DNA from: Chloroflexota bacterium
GTDB lineage: Bacteria; Chloroflexota; Anaerolineae; Aggregatilineales; Phototrophicaceae
Reading direction: 5' to 3'
DNA: 34,465 bases
NCBI GenBank assembly: GCA_026713245.1
Contig: JAPOOU010000075.1
Span: 1-34,465, forward strand
Shown: positions 14,653 to 22,558 of the stretch, one piece after another
How positions within the stretch are numbered: position 1 is the stretch's first letter
Layout of the letters: every line of letters begins with the position of its first letter
Program-made: the position numbers and the translations under genes
Notes under the pieces: model-generated
The model's input: only the letters and a program-made list of their open reading frames with translations
The model's database searches: none
What the model was told of the DNA's origin: nothing

Positions 14653-14668
14653 GTTGTAGGAGTACAAC
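14653..14668 (+). promoter_or_regulatory. Ribosome site in the loop of a hairpin; operator-like
   Basis: GTTGTA (14653-14658) and TACAAC (14663-14668) are perfect arms around the loop GGAG (14659-14662), which is the Shine-Dalgarno core for the ATG at 14671. The same bases, TTGTA-N4-TACAA, resemble the half-sites of the palindrome at 13226-13249. It could be a display hairpin for the ribosome, a second operator, or both. Confidence 0.5.
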
Positions 14669-14670
14669 GC

Positions 14671-16413
14671 ATGAAAGCAAGAACCTTACTTTTCGTACTT
14701 CTCGCCGTCCTCGTTGCGTCCTTTAGCTTCACAGCTATGGCGCAAGATGTCGCGCGCGAAGACACCGTCATTCTCGATCGTGACGGTCGTGTCGGTCCCC
14801 AGCCCGCCTTCGATAACTACAATCCCTACGTGCCGAACAATCTCGGTAACGGTGGTTTGGGCCAAGCTGTTTTTGAGCCGCTCTTCATCCTGAACTATGA
14901 AACCGGCGAGATCGTGCCTTGGCTGGGCGAGAGCGCTTCCAGCAATGATTCGCTCGATGTCTGGACCTTGAACCTGCGCGAAGGCGCGGCCTGGTCGGAT
15001 GGCGAAGCGATGGACGCTGACGATGTCGTCTTCACCTTTGAGATGCTGGGCAACCCGGATAACTCGGGGCTCTGGCGCGCCGGTAAAGCCCAGACCTGGG
15101 TCGAGAGCGTGGAAGCCATCGACGCCCAGACTGTTCAGTTCAACCTGAAGGCGCCCAACCCGCGCTTCCAGCTTGACCTGCTGACCGTAAAGATCGGTGG
15201 TGAAATACTGATCATGCCCGAGCACATCTGGGCGGATGAAGATCCCTTCACCTTCAAGAACTTCCCGCCGGTTGGATCCGGTCCCTACACGCTGACCCAC
15301 GCCGACGAGACCACCTGGATTTATGACCGCAACGACGAATGGTGGGGCGCCGCAACCGGCGCTTTGAGCATGCCCGAGCCGCTGCGTCTGATCTGGATCA
15401 TCACCGGAAACGACCAGATTCGCACCACCCTGGCCGTCAATAACGAAGTTGACAGCATCATGGACGTCACTCTGGGCGCCTTCGAGGCCATGCAGGCGCA
15501 AAACGACAAGATCTTCGCCTGGGTCGACGGCATGCCATTTGTATGGCTGGATCCCTGCCCGCGGCAGTTGTCCTTCCAGACCGATGTAGCCCCCTGGGAC
15601 AACCCGGATATGCGCTGGGCGATTAACCACATCGTCGACCGCGACAACATCATTGAGGTCGCATACGAAGGCGTAACGATTCCTTCGCGTACGATGTTCG
15701 TTGAATACGGCGCGATGTTCCCCTTCATCGACGCGATCGAAGACGCCGGCATGGGTCTCAGCTCCACTTCCAACCATGAGGCGGCTGAGGCATTGCTGAC
15801 GGCGAACGGCTACGAGCGCGGCGGCGACGGCCTGTGGCAAGATGCTGACGGTCACGTCTTGAACCTGGCGATTCAGGTCCACGAGGGCTTCATCGAGAAG
15901 CGTCGTATCACATCGGTTCTGGTTGAGCAACTGCGCGCCTTCGGCATCAACGCCAGCGCCGCCGTCATCGCGGGACCCACCTGGGACGACAACAAGCGCT
16001 TCGGCAACTATGAAGCCACCACCGACTGGGACGCCTGTGGTTCGGTTAACGAGCCCTGGGCTTCGCTGGATCGCTACACCACCCGTCACTATGTGCCGAT
16101 TGGCGAGCGTTCCTCCGGCAGCAACCACGCCCGCTGGTCCGGCCCGAACAACGAGGCTTACAGCGCGCTCGTCGAGCAGATTGGTACGCTCCCGCTGGGT
16201 GATCCTCAAATTATCCCCTTGGTACTCGAGGCTTATGAGTACTTCTATGAAGACTTGCCGATCCTGCCGCTGAACCAGGCGACGAAGCTGATTCCTTTCA
16301 ACAGCACCTACTGGGAAGGTTGGCCCACATCTTCGAACAACTTCAACCATCCGGCCACCTGGTGGCAATCGACGCATCAGATCATCTCCGAACTGACCAA
16401 AGCTGGCATGTAA
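14671..16413 (+). CDS. ABC transporter substrate-binding protein, family 5
   Basis: This 580-residue exported protein is the substrate receptor of an Opp/Dpp-type importer. Such proteins bind peptides, but many bacterial ones bind oligosaccharides, nickel or opines. Seen: a signal peptide (residues 1-24, 'LLFVLLAVLVASFSFTAMAQ') and the family-5 start 'FDNYNPYVPNNLGNGGLGQA'. Also seen are 'VFEPLFILNYETGEIVPWLGES' in split form, 'WTLNLREGAAWSDGEAMDADDVVFTF', 'NPDMRWAINHIVDRDNI' and 'LPILPLNQATKLIPF'. There is no lipobox Cys, so it is either soluble or held another way. The ATG follows the hairpin-looped 'GGAG'. The permease genes follow after 246 bp with strong hairpins. With the amino-sugar enzymes downstream I infer a glycan-type ligand rather than a peptide. 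Confidence 0.93.
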   Translation: MKARTLLFVLLAVLVASFSFTAMAQDVAREDTVILDRDGRVGPQPAFDNYNPYVPNNLGNGGLGQAVFEPLFILNYETGEIVPWLGESASSNDSLDVWTLNLREGAAWSDGEAMDADDVVFTFEMLGNPDNSGLWRAGKAQTWVESVEAIDAQTVQFNLKAPNPRFQLDLLTVKIGGEILIMPEHIWADEDPFTFKNFPPVGSGPYTLTHADETTWIYDRNDEWWGAATGALSMPEPLRLIWIITGNDQIRTTLAVNNEVDSIMDVTLGAFEAMQAQNDKIFAWVDGMPFVWLDPCPRQLSFQTDVAPWDNPDMRWAINHIVDRDNIIEVAYEGVTIPSRTMFVEYGAMFPFIDAIEDAGMGLSSTSNHEAAEALLTANGYERGGDGLWQDADGHVLNLAIQVHEGFIEKRRITSVLVEQLRAFGINASAAVIAGPTWDDNKRFGNYEATTDWDACGSVNEPWASLDRYTTRHYVPIGERSSGSNHARWSGPNNEAYSALVEQIGTLPLGDPQIIPLVLEAYEYFYEDLPILPLNQATKLIPFNSTYWEGWPTSSNNFNHPATWWQSTHQIISELTKAGM

Positions 16414-16453
16414 GGGACGATTTGAAGATGGGTGGCTAAACCCCACCCCAAAG

Positions 16454-16482
16454 CCCCCTCCCCCATTGAAAGAGGGAGGGGG
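16454..16482 (+). terminator. Strong C/G hairpin after the binding-protein gene
   Basis: CCCCCTCCC (16454-16462) and GGGAGGGGG (16474-16482) form a 9-bp stem. It is 41 bp past the binding-protein stop and has no T-run. The typical effect in importer operons is to make less permease messenger than binding-protein messenger. Confidence 0.5.
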
Positions 16483-16512
16483 AACTGCTTTGAAGAAGGC
16501 AAAGTTATGATT

Positions 16513-16568
16513 CCCGCCCTCGTCTTTGATATGCTCGCCATAGAGATGGCAAATGGGAAGAGGGCGGG
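16513..16568 (+). terminator. Nested hairpin upstream of the permease gene
   Basis: CCCGCCCTC (16513-16521) pairs with GAGGGCGGG (16560-16568), and GCCAT (16537-16541) with ATGGC (16546-16550) forms a small inner stem with loop AGAG. Together with the hairpin before it, this fills the gap between the binding-protein and permease genes. Confidence 0.45.
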
Positions 16569-16659
16569 GCCAAGAAGCCTCACTACTTAATCTGATCGTT
16601 ATAATTTTGATTTATGCAAGTAGCACAGCGAAGAACGCATTGTAGAAAAGGGCGCTGAT

Positions 16660-17670
16660 ATGGGAAGTATTTCACTCAACTATTTGCTGCGCCGACTAAT
16701 GGTGTTTTTTCTGACAATATGGGTAGCGGCGACCTTGATCTTCATCATCCCGCGTCTGGCGCCGGGCGATCCTATTGGGGCGATGATCGCGCGCATGTCC
16801 CGTCAAGAGGGCTTTGTTGAAAACGCCGATCTGATCATCGAAGCCTGGCGCAAGCGCTTCGGCCTCGATGACCCGCTTCATGTCCAGTATTTGCGTTTTC
16901 TGGGCAATACCCTGCGCCTGGACCTTGGTTATTCGCTGGCGAATTTCCCGGCCAAGGTATCGGAGTTGGTGGCGCGGGCCTTGCCCTGGACGATCGGATT
17001 GGTCGGCATCGCGACGGCCATATTCTTCACCGTGGGCAATCTTTGCGGCGCCTTGTTAGCTTGGAAGCGAACGCCCAAGCTGCTCCAAGTGATGATACCG
17101 ATATCGATGTCTTTTACATCGGTGCCGCCGGCGCTGCTGAGTTTGCTGCTCGTTTATATATTCGGCTTCAAGATTCCTCTGTTCCCGCTAGTCGGCTCCT
17201 ATGCCCGCGGAATGACGCCCGAGCTGACGCTCGAGTTCTTCGGCAGCGTGCTCTATCACGGGTTCCTGCCCGCCATGTCCATCGTATTGGCAACCTTTGG
17301 CTTTTGGGCGCTGGGCATGCGCGGCATGATGGTCACCATTGAAGGCGAAGACTACATGATCCTGGCGCAGGCCAAGGGCTTGAAGCCCTTTTACGTCTTG
17401 TATCGCTATATGATCCGCAATGCGATCTTGCCGCAGATGACGGCGCTGGCGGTTTCGATCGGGACGCTGGTTAGCGGCTCGGTGCTGGTCGAGATTATGT
17501 TCACTTACAACGGGATGGGCAACTTGATCTATTCCGGCATCAACACGCAGGATTTTGGTCTGATTCAAGGCACCTCTTTCATCCTGATTGTGACGAGCGC
17601 GCTGGCGGTACTCATCATCGACCTGACTTACCCGTTGATCGATCCGCGGATTAGCCTGGAAGGGAGGTAA
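16660..17670 (+). CDS. ABC transporter permease, DppB/OppB type
   Basis: This 336-residue inner-membrane protein is the first permease of the Opp/Dpp-type importer. Seen: an N-terminal membrane helix 'LMVFFLTIWVAATLIFIIPR' leading to the 'LAPGDPI' motif of the DppB family, and a periplasmic region with 'GLDDPLHVQYLRFLGNTLRLDLGYS' (split), which carries the family's 'DLG.S' mark. About five more helices follow. The cytoplasmic EAA loop 'LAQAKGLKPFYVLYRYMIRN' docks onto the ATPases. The length is usual. The ATG at 16660 has 'AAAAGGGCGCTGAT' before it. The stop is 2 bp from the next start, so translation of the two permeases is coupled. No unusual residue is seen. Confidence 0.94.
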   Translation: MGSISLNYLLRRLMVFFLTIWVAATLIFIIPRLAPGDPIGAMIARMSRQEGFVENADLIIEAWRKRFGLDDPLHVQYLRFLGNTLRLDLGYSLANFPAKVSELVARALPWTIGLVGIATAIFFTVGNLCGALLAWKRTPKLLQVMIPISMSFTSVPPALLSLLLVYIFGFKIPLFPLVGSYARGMTPELTLEFFGSVLYHGFLPAMSIVLATFGFWALGMRGMMVTIEGEDYMILAQAKGLKPFYVLYRYMIRNAILPQMTALAVSIGTLVSGSVLVEIMFTYNGMGNLIYSGINTQDFGLIQGTSFILIVTSALAVLIIDLTYPLIDPRISLEGR

Positions 17671-17672
17671 AC

Positions 17673-18650
17673 ATGGCTGACTCCAATTCTTCTGGCAGCC
17701 CCCCTGTTAAAGATATTGACACGCGCTATGCTGGTCTCGCGCCTGTTGCTGGCGGCAAAAAGAAGGCCGGATTTCTCAATCGCTTCGACAACCCTTGGCT
17801 CAACTGGAAGTTCCTCAGCGGCGCGTTTATCATTGGTTTCATCTTCTTCCTGATTTTCCTGGGCAATCAATTCTGGGATACCGAATTGGCGCTGGCCGGC
17901 AGTTCGCCTTTGAATATGCCCCCCCTAGGCTTCACAAACTGGCGCGACCAAGAGGGTATTCCAGAGCATCCGCTCGGTACCGAAAATAGTGGGCGCGACA
18001 TGCTGGCCCTGCTGATTGTGGGTACGCCGCGCACAATCGGCGTCGGCGTGATTGCCGCCTCCGTTGGCATGGCTGTCGGCATCATCCTGGGTTTTCTGGC
18101 TGGCTTCGTCGGCGGCTGGGTCGATGATGTCGTTCGCCTGGCGACCGACGTGACCATTACCATTCCTTCCCTCCTGGTGCTCATCGTCATCCAATCGGTC
18201 TTGCCATATATCGATTTGGTGACGATGGCGCTTTTGATTTCGATGTTCGCCTGGGCGACGCCGACGCGTTATATCCGCGCTCAGGTGCTCAGCATGCGCG
18301 AAAGCGGATATGTGCAAATGGCCCGCCTTTCCGGTGTACCCATGCGCGACATTATGTACCGCGAGATCATGCCCAACCTGCTGCCCTACCTGGCCGCGAG
18401 CTATATCGGCAACATGACCGGCGCGATTCTGTCGGCGGTGGGCCTGGAGTTGCTCGGTTTCGGGCCACAGCGCATTCCTTCGCTGGGCGTCTCGATCTTC
18501 TTCTCGATTGAAGCGGCTGCCTTGCTGCGCAATATGTGGTGGTGGTGGGGTATCCCGACCGTGATTCTGGCGATTGTCTTCATTGCGCTTTTGCTGATCA
18601 ACCTGGGCTTGGACGAAATTGCCAACCCGCGCCTGCGCAAAGCGAACTAG
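17673..18650 (+). CDS. ABC transporter permease, DppC/OppC type
   Basis: This 325-residue inner-membrane protein is the second permease. Seen: a cytoplasmic N-terminal tail of about 45 residues rich in Lys and Gly, the first helix 'FLSGAFIIGFIFFLIFLGNQFW', and the family motif 'HPLGTENSGRDMLALLIVGTPRT', where DppC proteins have 'G.D..GRD...R...G.R'. The EAA loop is 'MARLSGVPMRDIMYREIMPNLL'. Five or six helices fit the family. It starts from an ATG with an ideal ribosome site ('GGGAGGTAAAC'), 2 bp after the DppB-like stop. It should form a heterodimer with that protein and receive both ATPases. Confidence 0.94.
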   Translation: MADSNSSGSPPVKDIDTRYAGLAPVAGGKKKAGFLNRFDNPWLNWKFLSGAFIIGFIFFLIFLGNQFWDTELALAGSSPLNMPPLGFTNWRDQEGIPEHPLGTENSGRDMLALLIVGTPRTIGVGVIAASVGMAVGIILGFLAGFVGGWVDDVVRLATDVTITIPSLLVLIVIQSVLPYIDLVTMALLISMFAWATPTRYIRAQVLSMRESGYVQMARLSGVPMRDIMYREIMPNLLPYLAASYIGNMTGAILSAVGLELLGFGPQRIPSLGVSIFFSIEAAALLRNMWWWWGIPTVILAIVFIALLLINLGLDEIANPRLRKAN

Positions 18651-18671
18651 AGGCGGAAGGGATCATAGATC

Positions 18672-19826
18672 ATGTCTGAGCAAAGTAGACCCGGCAGCGA
18701 CCGCGTAGTTCTCAATGTAGACAACCTGCGCATTCATTACGCGACCCCACAGGGCGATGTCATCGCCGTCAGCGATATCAGCTTTAAGTTGTACGAAGGC
18801 GAGACGCTCGGTTTGGTCGGGGAATCGGGCTGTGGCAAGTCGACCACAGCCTATGGCATTCTGCAATTGGTGCAGCCGCCCGGCTACATCGTGCATGGCA
18901 GCATTGAAGTCGATGGCACCGAGGTGCTGAACCTGATGGAAGAGGAGTTGCGCAAGTTCCGTTGGACTGGCTTGTCGCTGATCCCGCAAGGCGCTATGAA
19001 CTCGCTGAACCCGACCATGCGCGTCAAAGACCAGGTCATAGATGTGATCGAATCGCACGAAGGCAAGGCGAATTATCAATCGTTCAGAGAACGCCTCAAA
19101 GCATTCTTGCGGAAGATCAGGCGGCCAAGGCGAAAAGAGCCGTTCAGAAATTTCCTCGCTGAATGGCGCCGGAATTTGATGCTGCTCTTGCGTTACGAAC
19201 CGCTCAAAGAGCGCATCTTCGACTTGTTTCAGGCCGTCGGTCTGCCAAATCGCATCTACAATATGTACCCCCACGAACTCAGCGGCGGGATGAAGCAACG
19301 CGTTTGCATCGCCATGGGCGTGGCGCTGCATCCGACGGTCGTGATTGCCGACGAGGCGACGAGCGCGCTGGATGTGGTGGTGCAGCGGATCGTGGCGCAG
19401 ACCCTGGTGGAGGTGAAAGACGAAATCGGCGTTTCCTTGATCGTCATCGGCCACGATATGGGCTTGCTGGCGCAAATCGTCGATCGCATCGCGGTGATGT
19501 ACGCTGGCAAAATGGTCGAGATCGCGCCAGTGGAAAACATCTATGCCAATCCGCTTCATCCCTATACGCAACTGCTCATTGATTCCATCCCGTCGATCAA
19601 AGAGCGCAAACCCTTGAAAATCACCGAAGGCATCACGCATGATCCGCGCAATCCACCTTCGGGCTGCATCTTCCGGTTGCGCTGCCCCTTCGCCTGGGAA
19701 CATTGCGCCGTGGAAGAACCATCACAGATCATTGTGGAAGAAAAGCACGAAGTTGCTTGTCATTTATTCGACGAGCAATTTGAAGAAAGGAGGTCCAATG
19801 CCTTCGCCACTATTGCAAATTCGTGA
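18672..19826 (+). CDS. ABC transporter ATPase, DppD/OppD type, with insertion
   Basis: This 384-residue cytosolic ATPase powers the importer. Seen: Walker A 'GESGCGKST' (50-58), Q-loop Gln106, signature 'LSGGMKQ' (203-209), Walker B 'VVIADE' (223-228), the switch His261, and the C-terminal oligopeptide-ATPase extension with four Cys ('GCIFRLRCPFAWEHC' and a later 'ACH'), which in relatives can hold an iron-sulfur cluster. Odd: between the Q-loop and the signature there is an insertion of about 45 residues (roughly 132-178), very basic ('FLRKIRRPRRKEPFRNFLAE'), longer than in DppD. It would sit in the helical domain that touches the permease or the membrane. The 3' end overlaps the next gene by 29 nt. 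Confidence 0.92.
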   Translation: MSEQSRPGSDRVVLNVDNLRIHYATPQGDVIAVSDISFKLYEGETLGLVGESGCGKSTTAYGILQLVQPPGYIVHGSIEVDGTEVLNLMEEELRKFRWTGLSLIPQGAMNSLNPTMRVKDQVIDVIESHEGKANYQSFRERLKAFLRKIRRPRRKEPFRNFLAEWRRNLMLLLRYEPLKERIFDLFQAVGLPNRIYNMYPHELSGGMKQRVCIAMGVALHPTVVIADEATSALDVVVQRIVAQTLVEVKDEIGVSLIVIGHDMGLLAQIVDRIAVMYAGKMVEIAPVENIYANPLHPYTQLLIDSIPSIKERKPLKITEGITHDPRNPPSGCIFRLRCPFAWEHCAVEEPSQIIVEEKHEVACHLFDEQFEERRSNAFATIANS

Positions 19827-22329
19827 CGCTACCAAGATCTATTCTGCGGGTGGATTTATAGGCGGCAGCAAGAATTCAGTCGTCGCGCTCGATAATTTTA
19901 ACATGACTATCGCCGAATCCCCGGCGACTATCACGACAATCGCCGGGGAAAGCGGCAGCGGCAAAACGACCCTGGCGAACCTGGTCCTCGGTTTCATCAA
20001 GCTCAGCTCGGGCAATATCATCTTCGACGGTGAAGACATCACCGACATGACCAATGAGCAGCTGAAAGTATACCGCCGCAATGTGCAGGCGGTCTTTCAA
20101 GATCCTTTTGGCGTCTATAATCCCTTTTATCGCATCGACCACGTTTTTGATCTCGTCAACAAGCATTTCAGCCTGTCGGACAATCAGAGCGAATATCGCG
20201 ATATGGTGGAAGCCGGGCTGAACGTTGTCGGCTTATACGGCGAGGATGTGTTGCGCAAGTACCCGCACCAGTTGAGCGGCGGGCAACGGCAGCGCATCAT
20301 GATGGCGCGCGCTTATATGATCAAGCCGCGTTTGATCGTGGCTGACGAACCCGTCTCCATGGTGGACGCCTCGCTGCGCGCGTCGATTCTGGATGCTATG
20401 CTGCGCCTGCGCGACGATCACAACATCTCCTTCCTCTATATCACGCATGACTTGAGCACGGCCTACCAGATCGGCGACCAGATCTACATGCTCTATCAGG
20501 GCACGACTGCCGAACGCGGCAGCGCTATGGACGTCATTGACGCGCCGCAGCACCCTTATGTGCAACTCTTGATCGATTCGGTACCCGTGCCCGACCCGAC
20601 CGATAAATGGGATGTCAACATTTCGCTGCCGAGCGAAGAAGAGATGCGCACGGCTGCCTCGAAGGGCTGCCGCTATTATCCGCGTTGTCCGCATCGTATG
20701 GACAAATGCCTGGACGAGCAGCCGCCACTGTTCAAGATGGACAAGCCAAAGCACGAAGCGGCTTGCTACTTGTACGAAGAGAATGACATCGCGCCGATTG
20801 AGCCGCCTGTTTTGGTCAACCGGCCGATCAGCGACGCCATTGCCGCGCCCAGCCGCCCGCGTTTGCCTTGGGTAGCGGCGGCACTGGTCGTTGCCGCCTT
20901 TGCGATTGGTCTTCTGATTGGCTCGCAACAAGAACCGGAGACCATCGTTGAAGAGGTGGTCGTGGAGGTAACGGCTGTACCCGCAATCGCTACGGCAACG
21001 GAGGCGCCTGCCGAAACCACCGTGCAGATAGCCGCGCCCGCCGCCGCCGATGAAGACGAGATTGAATTCCGGTTGCCCCCCGATGGCGCGACGGACAAAG
21101 GCGCTCTAGCGCTCAACGTAGTGACGGAAGACGAAATCCAGGCTGGCGACGAGAAACATCGCTACACCTTCGACGCGGTTGACGGACAAGTGGTAACGAT
21201 CAAGATTCGCACCGGCGGCAGCGGCTTAAGCGGCGGCAACCTAAACTCGCCCTATGGCACGGTCTACGGGCCCGACAGCGAGTTTGTGGCGGCGCTTGGC
21301 GATACGGCAGTCCGCCCCAGACGCAGCTACAACGCGCCACTCACACTACGGTCGGGGACTTACACGATTATCGTGGGTCCCGCCGAAGTGGCGCGTTATG
21401 GCCTCGTGGGCGACGCGCCTTATCAGGTGGAAGCAGAAGGCGACGAACCGGTTATAAGGGCGGCGCCCGAACCGACGGCGCTACCCCAACCCGACTTCGT
21501 TTTGTCGCCCGCCGGCGCGACCGATAAGGGCGCTCTAGTCATCAACGTGGTGACGGAAGACGAAATCCAGGCTGGCGACGAGAAACATCGCTACAGCTTC
21601 GCCGGGACCGCCGGTCAAGAAGTGACGGTTAAGATCCGCACTGGCGGCAGCGGCTTAAGCGGCGGCAACCTCAACTCGCCCTATGGCACGGTTTACGGGC
21701 CCGACGGCGAGTTTGTGGCGCCGCTTGGCGACACGGCAGTCCGCCCCAGACGCAGCTACAACGCGCCACTCACATTAACATCGGGTACTTATACGATCAT
21801 CGTCGGACCGGCCGAAGTCGATCGCTATGGATTGGTCGGCGATGCTCCCTATCAGGTAAGCGTGGAAGGCGATGAACCGGCGCCCGCGCCAGAGCCGACA
21901 GCCGTGCCGGAAATCGATCCGACGCCGCTGCCGCAGCCGGACCTCATCCTGTCGCCCGATGGCGCCAAGGATAAAGGCATGCTGAGCATCGATGAGGTGA
22001 CGAGGGACGAAATTGCCGATGCTGACGATAGACACAGTTACCGCTTTGAGGCGACTGCCGGGCAACTCGTATCAGTCAGAATTCGGACGGGGGGCAGTGG
22101 CTTAAGCGGCGGCAATCTCAACTCGCCTTACGGCACGATCTATGGACCGGACGGCAAGTTTGTAGCGCCGCTGGGCGATACGGCAGTCCGCCCCAGACGC
22201 AGCTATAACGCGCAGCTCACATTGAAGTCGGGGCTTTACACCATCATCGTTGGCTCGGCGCAAGTGGAGCGCTACGGCCTGGTTGGCGATGCCGAGTATC
22301 AGATCACGGTTGAAAGCGCAGATGGCTAG
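19798..22329 (+). CDS. DppF-type ATPase fused to membrane segment and three beta repeats
   Basis: This 843-residue protein starts from the ATG at 19798, which has a perfect 'AAAGGAGGT' site inside the end of the upstream gene; the 53 extra residues of the ORF track are not needed. Residues 1 to about 335 are a DppF-type ATPase: Walker A 'GESGSGKTT' (50-58), Q-loop Gln101, signature 'LSGGQRQ' (about 159-165), Walker B 'LIVADE' (about 179-184), and the Cys-containing extension 'CRYYPRCPHRMDKC'. Then come one membrane helix (about 357-377), a 'VVVEVTAVPA' linker, and three repeats of about 120-130 residues (419-548, 562-691, 711-843), each with 'GGSGLSGGNLNSPYGT' and 'AVRPRRSYNA'. The repeats resemble pre-peptidase C-terminal type beta domains. 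With one helix they would lie outside the cell while the ATPase is inside. The stop is followed by a terminator. Confidence 0.88.
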   Translation: MPSPLLQIRDATKIYSAGGFIGGSKNSVVALDNFNMTIAESPATITTIAGESGSGKTTLANLVLGFIKLSSGNIIFDGEDITDMTNEQLKVYRRNVQAVFQDPFGVYNPFYRIDHVFDLVNKHFSLSDNQSEYRDMVEAGLNVVGLYGEDVLRKYPHQLSGGQRQRIMMARAYMIKPRLIVADEPVSMVDASLRASILDAMLRLRDDHNISFLYITHDLSTAYQIGDQIYMLYQGTTAERGSAMDVIDAPQHPYVQLLIDSVPVPDPTDKWDVNISLPSEEEMRTAASKGCRYYPRCPHRMDKCLDEQPPLFKMDKPKHEAACYLYEENDIAPIEPPVLVNRPISDAIAAPSRPRLPWVAAALVVAAFAIGLLIGSQQEPETIVEEVVVEVTAVPAIATATEAPAETTVQIAAPAAADEDEIEFRLPPDGATDKGALALNVVTEDEIQAGDEKHRYTFDAVDGQVVTIKIRTGGSGLSGGNLNSPYGTVYGPDSEFVAALGDTAVRPRRSYNAPLTLRSGTYTIIVGPAEVARYGLVGDAPYQVEAEGDEPVIRAAPEPTALPQPDFVLSPAGATDKGALVINVVTEDEIQAGDEKHRYSFAGTAGQEVTVKIRTGGSGLSGGNLNSPYGTVYGPDGEFVAPLGDTAVRPRRSYNAPLTLTSGTYTIIVGPAEVDRYGLVGDAPYQVSVEGDEPAPAPEPTAVPEIDPTPLPQPDLILSPDGAKDKGMLSIDEVTRDEIADADDRHSYRFEATAGQLVSVRIRTGGSGLSGGNLNSPYGTIYGPDGKFVAPLGDTAVRPRRSYNAQLTLKSGLYTIIVGSAQVERYGLVGDAEYQITVESADG
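21052..22329 (+). repeat. Three near-identical repeats in the ATPase fusion gene
   Basis: The repeat units begin near 21052, 21481 and 21928. Units 1 and 2 share a 46-bp exact match (21121-21166 and 21550-21595), offset 429 bp, and the block around 21305-21346 recurs at 21734-21775 and again near 22178. Such DNA-level identity points to recent duplication or gene conversion. Confidence 0.85.
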
Positions 22330-22361
22330 ACAGCGCAGTGGATAATACTCTTTGATGGCGG

Positions 22362-22391
22362 CGCCCCTGCGCGATATTTCGCGAAGGGGCG
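22362..22391 (+). terminator. Terminator at the end of the importer operon
   Basis: CGCCCCT (22362-22368) pairs with AGGGGCG (22385-22391), and inside it CGCG pairs with CGCG around ATATTT, with one G/A mismatch between the two stems. It is followed by AATTGTTTCC. This fits a Rho-independent terminator 33 bp past the stop codon. Confidence 0.65.
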
Positions 22392-22558
22392 AATTGTTTC
22401 CGAGCCCGTTGAGCGATCTCTTGAATGAAGCGGGGCAAATGCTTGACACCGCCAGCAATAGCGTTAAACTTTTCCTGCGTTCGCATCAGGTCATGGTGAA
22501 AGGACCGGCGCCGACGCGGCTTTGAAAGCGTTTCTGTCTAGCTGTAGAGGGAGTTGCG

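Noticed and set aside
14686-16446. 586-residue ORF opposite the family-5 binding protein
   Set aside because: Shadow of the real gene on the other strand; the plus strand has a signal peptide and all family motifs.
18663-19703. 346-residue minus ORF opposite the DppD-type ATPase
   Set aside because: Shadow ORF in GC-rich DNA; the plus strand has Walker A, signature and Walker B.
21052-22329. Separate gene for the three beta repeats
   Set aside because: The frame is continuous with the ATPase, and no start codon with a ribosome site lies between the membrane helix and the first repeat.
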